Part shown: in pieces, positions 59,768 through 64,000 of the stretch
Numbering within the stretch: the stretch's first letter is position 1
How the letters are laid out: the number at the start of each line of letters is the position of its first letter
Assembly (NCBI GenBank): GCA_944325555.1
Contig: CALVAN010000009.1
Location: forward strand, 1 to 64,000
Length of the DNA: 64,000 nucleotides
Reading direction: 5' to 3'
From: Candidatus Gastranaerophilales bacterium
GTDB lineage: Bacteria; Cyanobacteriota; Vampirovibrionia; Gastranaerophilales; Gastranaerophilaceae
The notes under the pieces: generated by a model
Told to the model about the DNA's origin: nothing
The model's database searches: none
What the model saw: the letters and a program-made list of their open reading frames with translations, nothing else
Position numbers and translations under genes: made by a program

Positions 59768-60460
59768 ATGTCTAGGAATTATGCAAGAAGATATGCTTAC
59801 GAATATAATACTTTCAGAATGTTGTTTCAGGCCTTATGGTGTATTTTTATAGCCATACCAATATTTTGGTTTTTTTACAGGTTTGAAATCCGTGGCAGGG
59901 AAAATATTCCGAAAAGCGGAAAATTTATATGTGCAGCAAACCATATATCCTACCTTGATCCGTTTCTTGTGTCGATAGCTGTAAGAAAACCTATTGCTTA
60001 TATGGCAAAAAAAGAACTGTTTGAAAACTTTGGCTTTTTTACTCTTAATATAGACTGGCTGGGTGCTTTTGCCGTAAACAGACAAAAGCTTGAAGTTTCC
60101 ACAATTAAAACAGTAAAGGAACTCACTAAAACAAACTGGCTTTTGGGAATATTTCCGCAGGGCGGCATAAGAAGAAACAGAACAATTGAAAAAATTAACA
60201 AGGGTTTTGCTGTCGTAGCCAAAGCTGCAAAATGGGATATCTTGCCGATTTCTATTGTCGGATGTGAAGAATATAACTGGATACCTTTTAAGGGGAAAAT
60301 TATTGTACAGATAGGCAAACCAATATCTTGTGAGCTTTCTCAGGATGAAATTATTGACAGTTGGGGCAAGCAGGTTGCTTCTATGTGCCATTATCAATAT
60401 GTCGAAACCGAACATGAAAACAATGAGGTTCAGGATCAACAAGAGTTTGCACAAACCTAG
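59768..60460 (+). CDS. 1-acyl-sn-glycerol-3-phosphate acyltransferase (PlsC family), paralog 2
   Basis: 230 residues, GAAGGAG before the ATG. One N-terminal hydrophobic helix (LWCIFIAIPIFWFFYRF). AANHISYLDPFLVSIAV (HX4D), MAKKELFENFGFF, LGIFPQGGIRRNRT (the usual GTR is GGI-R here) and WDILPISIVGCEEYN. The altered motif III may change the acceptor or head-group contact. The C-terminal tail is polar (EHENNEVQDQQEFAQT). Tandem duplicate of the preceding gene. Confidence 0.88.
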   Translation: MSRNYARRYAYEYNTFRMLFQALWCIFIAIPIFWFFYRFEIRGRENIPKSGKFICAANHISYLDPFLVSIAVRKPIAYMAKKELFENFGFFTLNIDWLGAFAVNRQKLEVSTIKTVKELTKTNWLLGIFPQGGIRRNRTIEKINKGFAVVAKAAKWDILPISIVGCEEYNWIPFKGKIIVQIGKPISCELSQDEIIDSWGKQVASMCHYQYVETEHENNEVQDQQEFAQT

Positions 60461-60521
60461 TTTGTTAAATAATGTAAACATAAAATAAAAAGATAAAAAG
60501 TGTCAAAAACACAATTTATAT

Positions 60522-60558
60522 AAAGGTGTACAACAGTTTATTGTATGCCTTTATTTTT
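60522..60558 (+). terminator. terminator of the plsC pair
   Basis: AAAGGTGTAC (60522-60531) pairs with GTATGCCTTT (60543-60552), including two G-U pairs, and is followed by ATTTTTTC. Confidence 0.75.
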
Positions 60559-60576
60559 TCTTTGCCTGCAAAGGTA

Positions 60577-60610
60577 TTGACGAAAATTAAAACAAAGTGT
60601 AGTCTATAAA
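60577..60610 (+). promoter_or_regulatory. possible promoter of the leader transcript before the AAA+ gene
   Basis: TTGACG (60577-60582) with a weak TAGTCT at 17-nt spacing or TATAAA (60605-60610) at 22 nt. It would start a transcript near 60613-60618 that contains the small ORF. Confidence 0.35.
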
Positions 60611-60660
60611 ATAACAAACAACTACTACCATAGTAACAAACTTGTTAAAAAGGAGTCTAT

Positions 60661-60744
60661 ATGTTCTGGCATACGCTAAAATCCGAAATTGTACATTGCG
60701 TGCGTTTATCCAAACGAATGTATGCGTATGCGGTTTTGTTTTAA
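60661..60744 (+). CDS. 27-codon leader-like ORF
   Basis: Reads MFWHTLKSEIVHCVRLSKRM then YAYAVLF. AAGGAG lies 6-7 nt before the ATG, a better RBS than that of many genes here. The ORF contains inverted repeats GCATACGC (60669-60676) with GCGTATGC (60724-60731), and ACATT/CGTTT with AAACG/AATGT inside, so the RNA folds strongly. A strong terminator follows 34 nt after the stop, and the AAA+ gene begins 37 nt beyond that. This is the layout of a leader peptide plus attenuator. A small toxin or chance ORF over a structured RNA are the alternatives. Confidence 0.4.
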   Translation: MFWHTLKSEIVHCVRLSKRMYAYAVLF

Positions 60745-60777
60745 ATTATTGTACAAATCACACTTATTATTAAATAC

Positions 60778-60814
60778 AACCGCTTTTCAAAAATCTGATT
60801 AGCGGTTTTTTTTT
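60778..60814 (+). terminator. terminator after the leader ORF (possible attenuator)
   Basis: AACCGCT (60778-60784) pairs with AGCGGTT (60801-60807), followed by nine T's in all. It stands between the small ORF and the AAA+ ATPase gene on the same strand. Confidence 0.85.
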
Positions 60815-60850
60815 GAGGTTATTAATTCAAAGAAGGGGGAATTTTTATCT

Positions 60851-62491
60851 ATGCAAATTTCAGCTATTAAGCCATACACTACGCCGGAAACTTATCGCAA
60901 AATTTACAGTCCTAACAAGTTAAAAGAGGTTTCTGAAACGGAAAAAAGTGAAAATTTTCCCAACTTTAAACTTGCTGATATTCACTATAATCAGCTGCTT
61001 GTAAAATCGGCAAACGAAGAGATTTCTTTTAAAGGGGTTCCTCAGGTCGGCAAGATTGTTCCTGCTTTAATAAAGAGCATTCCTTTTGAAGAAAGGCTTG
61101 CATCGCTTGTAGAAATAATAGACACAAACGATTTGATTGTAGCTGCAAAAAATAAAAAGGCGGCAAATAAATTTTTAAACGAATCAATTGGCGCTTTTAA
61201 CAAAGTTATAAAAAGGGTATTTTTCCTTCCCGAAGAAAAAATACCCGAGGCCATAGCCGTTTCCAGAAGCGATGTTGCTCCGGAGCTTATTAACCTCGGT
61301 AATGCTCCTATCCTTGTAACAAACCTTGAGGGTAAAAATTATGCAGTGGGCAAAAAAGCAGGTGTATGGATTACGCCGGAGGCAACCGTCAATTTGAATA
61401 ACAAGTTTCACTTCAGCGTAAAAGAAAGATCTAATGAAAATTTGAGCTTTATGCGTGCAGAATTCAGCGAGCCGTATAACTTTACGGAATTTGTTCAGCC
61501 TTCTATCGTTAACGTAAATAAAAGAACTTTCAAAAACATTTTTCTTGATGATGTTCAGACCGCAAAGTTCGGGCTTGCTGATGTAGGCGGTATGGATAAC
61601 GTGGTAAAAGAATTGAAAAAGAATATTTTGTTCCCGATAAAAAAACCTGAGGCCTTCCTAAACAGAAAGGTTAACCACGGTATTATCCTTTACGGACCGC
61701 CCGGAACCGGTAAGACCTTTGTTGCAAAAGCTCTGGCAAATGACGCCGGCGCAAATTATTACGAAATTAACGCAGGCTCTTTAAGAGGCGGGCTTGTAGG
61801 TCAAACCGAAGCTAACTGGAGAAATCTGTTTAAAGAAGCGGTGGACAACCAGCCGAGCATCTTGCTTATTGATGAATGCGATGCCGTTTTTAAAACCAGA
61901 AGCTCTCTGCAGCCGTACGCAGCTGATGAGCTTAACCAGATACTTGCCCTAATCAGTGATCTGGAAAAAAACAACGATCAGGTGTTTGTAATTTCCACTA
62001 CAAACAGGCCTGAACTCCTTGATGAGGCTGTATTGAGGGCCGGCAGGCTGGGTAAGCAAATAGAAATTCCTGTACCTGATTTGGAAGGGATAAAAGATAT
62101 TTTTTCCAAACAGCTGAAAAAAGTTAAGGTAGAAAAAAAGTTTGATATCAATGCATTTGCTAAAAAACTCAATGAAAACAAATTAACAGGGGCTGATACA
62201 AATCAGGTAATAGATAATGCATATGACATAGCATACGACAGATTGGGGATTTTTGACAAAATAGAGAAGGGGAACTTTAATGCTGATGAAGTTAAAAATC
62301 TCGTTTTAACTTCGGATGATTTTGAGCAAGGACTTGTAAAACACCTTGCTCAAAATATCAAAGCGTCAGGAAAAAACAAAAGACGTCCGATTGGTTTTAC
62401 TGCAAAAGACAGTGATGCCGTGGCGCAGAAATATACTGAAATGAAACAACAAACCCTTAAAAATGAACCGCAAGTAGCGGCTATGGGCTAA
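60851..62491 (+). CDS. AAA+ ATPase (Cdc48/FtsH-type module) with a lineage-specific N-terminus
   Basis: 546 residues, GAAGGGGGA upstream. One AAA module at about 250-430: ADVGGMDNVVKELKKNI, Walker A YGPPGTGKTFVAKAL, Walker B ILLIDECDAVF (DECD in place of the commoner DEID), sensor ISTTNRPELLDEAVLRAGRLGKQIEIPVPD with arginine finger region. No protease or second AAA domain follows. The N-terminus starts MQISAIKPYT and has EEISFKGVPQVGK near residue 57, the two-part leader also seen in the GH13-like and amidohydrolase proteins. Probably an unfoldase or remodelling factor; substrate unknown. Confidence 0.85.
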   Translation: MQISAIKPYTTPETYRKIYSPNKLKEVSETEKSENFPNFKLADIHYNQLLVKSANEEISFKGVPQVGKIVPALIKSIPFEERLASLVEIIDTNDLIVAAKNKKAANKFLNESIGAFNKVIKRVFFLPEEKIPEAIAVSRSDVAPELINLGNAPILVTNLEGKNYAVGKKAGVWITPEATVNLNNKFHFSVKERSNENLSFMRAEFSEPYNFTEFVQPSIVNVNKRTFKNIFLDDVQTAKFGLADVGGMDNVVKELKKNILFPIKKPEAFLNRKVNHGIILYGPPGTGKTFVAKALANDAGANYYEINAGSLRGGLVGQTEANWRNLFKEAVDNQPSILLIDECDAVFKTRSSLQPYAADELNQILALISDLEKNNDQVFVISTTNRPELLDEAVLRAGRLGKQIEIPVPDLEGIKDIFSKQLKKVKVEKKFDINAFAKKLNENKLTGADTNQVIDNAYDIAYDRLGIFDKIEKGNFNADEVKNLVLTSDDFEQGLVKHLAQNIKASGKNKRRPIGFTAKDSDAVAQKYTEMKQQTLKNEPQVAAMG

Positions 62492-62516
62492 CTCCTACAC
62501 TAATCCACACCAAAGC

Positions 62517-62549
62517 AACGGCCTGTTTTTATATCAGTGCCGTTTTTTT
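62517..62549 (+). terminator. terminator of the AAA+ gene
   Basis: AACGGC (62517-62522) pairs with GCCGTT (62539-62544), then a T run of eight. Confidence 0.82.
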
Positions 62550-62584
62550 TATGAGTTTAATATTTTAATACTTAACGTTAACGG

Positions 62585-63313
62585 TTACAGAGGATTCTTT
62601 TTTGCCTGACCTGATTTTCTCGGGTAATCTTTTGACGTGGAATTGTTTTTCTTAAATATCAATAGTTCTCTTGTATAATCGTTTTCAAGAGGCAGGTTGT
62701 AGCTTATACTCTCAGAAAATTCGCATTTGAGTATTCCCATTGCGTTTTGCGCTTCCTTAAGCTCCTGTTGAGCGTTTTTAGACTTGTATGCTGCAAAATA
62801 CCCGCCTGTTTTAACGAACGGAATTGTGTATTCAAGAAGAATATTAAGTGCTGCCACGGCACGGGAGGTTACAACATCAAACGAGTTTTTAAAATCTCTG
62901 TTTAAGTCCTCAACCCTTTTGCAAATCGGGTGCAGATTCTCAAGTCTTAACTCTTTTTGTACAAGTTCTATAAAACCTATTTTTTTAGCCACGGAATCTA
63001 TCGGGTATATTTGCATTTCCGGATAAACAATACTCAGCGGCACTGCAGGGAAACCTCCGCCCGTGCCTACATCAAGCAGTTTGATGTTGCCCGGAATTTC
63101 GTATTTTTGGAAAAATATGCTAAGACAAAGCGAATCGTAGATGTGTTTTTCAAAAAATACGTTTTCATCATTTTTGCTGATTAAATTTGTGTGTGAGTTG
63201 TATATTTTAAAAAGATTTTTATATTCGCTAAACTGCAGCAGTTCTTGTTTTGTAAGGGGTCTGCCGAGCAGTTTTTCTATGAGTTGGGTATGTTCATTGT
63301 GTGTGTTATTCAT
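62585..63313 (-). CDS. rsmG: 16S rRNA (guanine(527)-N(7))-methyltransferase RsmG
   Basis: 242 residues. KLLDVGTGGGFPAVPLSIVYP is the GidB/RsmG SAM motif; DSVAKKIGFIELVQKELRLENL and VVTSRAVAALNILLEYTIPFV follow in family order. It methylates G527 of 16S rRNA; loss gives low-level streptomycin resistance in other bacteria. The C-terminus (NSTSKDYPRKSGQAKKNPL) is an extra basic tail. The start overlaps the upstream TPR gene by 8 bases (ATGAATAA), so they are coupled. Confidence 0.94.
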   Translation of the reverse strand: MNNTHNEHTQLIEKLLGRPLTKQELLQFSEYKNLFKIYNSHTNLISKNDENVFFEKHIYDSLCLSIFFQKYEIPGNIKLLDVGTGGGFPAVPLSIVYPEMQIYPIDSVAKKIGFIELVQKELRLENLHPICKRVEDLNRDFKNSFDVVTSRAVAALNILLEYTIPFVKTGGYFAAYKSKNAQQELKEAQNAMGILKCEFSESISYNLPLENDYTRELLIFKKNNSTSKDYPRKSGQAKKNPL

Positions 63314-64000
63314 TTTTATTGAGTTCTTCCGTTATTTTGTTTATTAAATTTTCATCCATCCTTGCCCTTAACTCATTTAGTCTTAGGTTAATACTTTCTG
63401 CCGGTGCCTGTTCGGCTGAAAGATTCTTCTTGGCAAGTAAAAGCGCTTTGTATGCCTTGGCATCTGCGTTATTTGTCATGTAATAATCCGCAAGTTCGAT
63501 ATATGCATTTGTAATATAAATTGCTTCGCCGGTTCTTTTAGCCGAAGATAAGGATTTTAACAGAAAGTCAAGAACCTTTTGCGGTGCAATCTCCTCATAC
63601 AGCTGAGCCAGCTTGAGGCAGATGTAATACATTCCTTCATAGTTTGAACGTTCGTAATCTGTTTTTAAACCGAGTTTGTAGTAATCCTCAGCTTTTGTAG
63701 GGCTGCCGGATTCTTTTAAAATTTCCGCTATATTTGTATAAGCTGCAGAAAGATAGATATTATCTTCTTTTGCTGTTCTAATACTTTTCTGGTAAAAATC
63801 AAGAGCCGTCTGCTGTTTGTTGAAATCGTCGAGAATAAGCGCATATTTAAAATACGCCTGAGCAAGCACAGGCTGTTTTATTTCCGTTCCGTCATTTATC
63901 AGTGCAAAAGCTTTTTTGAAATATTCAACAGCTTTATCTGTGTTGGACAAATCCTCTTCTATTGAAGCAAGCTCAATGTAAGAGCGGGCAAGGATACTGT
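63306..64000 (-). CDS. TPR-repeat protein, 5' end outside the window
   Basis: At least 231 residues; the frame stays open through 64000 (ILARSYIELASIEEDL before the first alternative start), so the true N-terminus lies beyond the window. At least five tetratricopeptide repeats are visible, for example AQAYFKYALILDDFNKQQTALDFYQKSI, AAYTNIAEILKESGSPTKAEDYYKLGL and AYIELADYYMTNNADAKAYKALLLA. These are protein-binding scaffolds. Coupled to rsmG by an 8-base overlap. Function unknown. Confidence 0.8.
   Translation of the reverse strand, partial: SILARSYIELASIEEDLSNTDKAVEYFKKAFALINDGTEIKQPVLAQAYFKYALILDDFNKQQTALDFYQKSIRTAKEDNIYLSAAYTNIAEILKESGSPTKAEDYYKLGLKTDYERSNYEGMYYICLKLAQLYEEIAPQKVLDFLLKSLSSAKRTGEAIYITNAYIELADYYMTNNADAKAYKALLLAKKNLSAEQAPAESINLRLNELRARMDENLINKITEELNKNE

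Overview
The window looks like a chromosomal piece of a low-GC, diderm (outer-membrane) bacterium. Evidence for two membranes: an LptF/LptG-type LPS-export permease (24676-25809), a 2553-residue autotransporter with a C-terminal beta-barrel (3604-11265) and PlsC-type acyltransferases. Several unrelated proteins carry a short N-terminal (I/V)SFxG motif, and many lineage-type hypothetical proteins are present. From memory of such proteins I infer a gut member of the non-photosynthetic Cyanobacteria (Melainabacteria/Gastranaerophilales). I cannot prove this without a search. Gene order is mostly housekeeping in short operons. No prophage, CRISPR array, rRNA operon or large genomic island is visible.

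Layout. 1-3.6 kb: 77-bp repeat, candidate structured RNA, periplasmic-binding-type protein plus M14 peptidase, then a palindromic repeat cluster with a GIY-YIG nuclease gene in one palindrome. 3.6-11.3 kb: giant autotransporter. 11.5-22.8 kb: mostly minus-strand genes (SIS isomerase, lipM, nnrD, trmL, HExxH protein, CDP-alcohol transferase, Gfo/Idh/MocA, PfkB kinase, XerC/D, rimO), with two duplicated small plus-strand genes. 23-30 kb: small lineage proteins, LptF/G, tRNA-Gln, frameshifted nitroreductase, amidohydrolase. 30-36 kb: UvrA2, arginase-like gene, guanidine-I riboswitch with sugE, proC, rpmH. 36-47.5 kb: long coiled-coil protein, ilvA-ridA with a ridA fragment, glnA, GH13-like protein, EF-hand/glycine-rich protein, radical SAM protein, VirB10-like secreted protein. 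47.5-58 kb: metX-metW, tkt, flavoprotein, gap, tandem paralogs, rnhB-rbgA. 58-64 kb: repeat-rich gap, two plsC paralogs, small leader-like ORF with terminator, AAA+ ATPase, rsmG and a TPR protein cut by the window end.

The most unusual content is non-coding. Five copies (11329, 17854, 34712, 46324, 49784) of a 175-270 bp element lie in intergenic space, all in the same orientation. Their 3' half folds into nested stems, and stem bases change in compensatory fashion between copies. Their 5' half carries a hairpin whose stem sequence differs in every copy but is followed by the same (TG)AGAGGTAG. This indicates selection on structure rather than sequence, as expected for a structured RNA or a hairpin-recognised mobile element. 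One copy supplies the stop codon of metW. A second system is a REP-like palindrome (GTCATCCTGAG...CTCAGAATGAC) that exists both empty and with a GIY-YIG nuclease gene in its loop.

Other themes: several genes have well-formed -35/-10 boxes placed so that transcription should start at or next to the ATG (leaderless mRNAs). A guanidine-I riboswitch controls a guanidinium exporter divergent from an arginase-family gene with an altered metal ligand. A promoter/27-codon ORF/terminator arrangement precedes an AAA+ gene.
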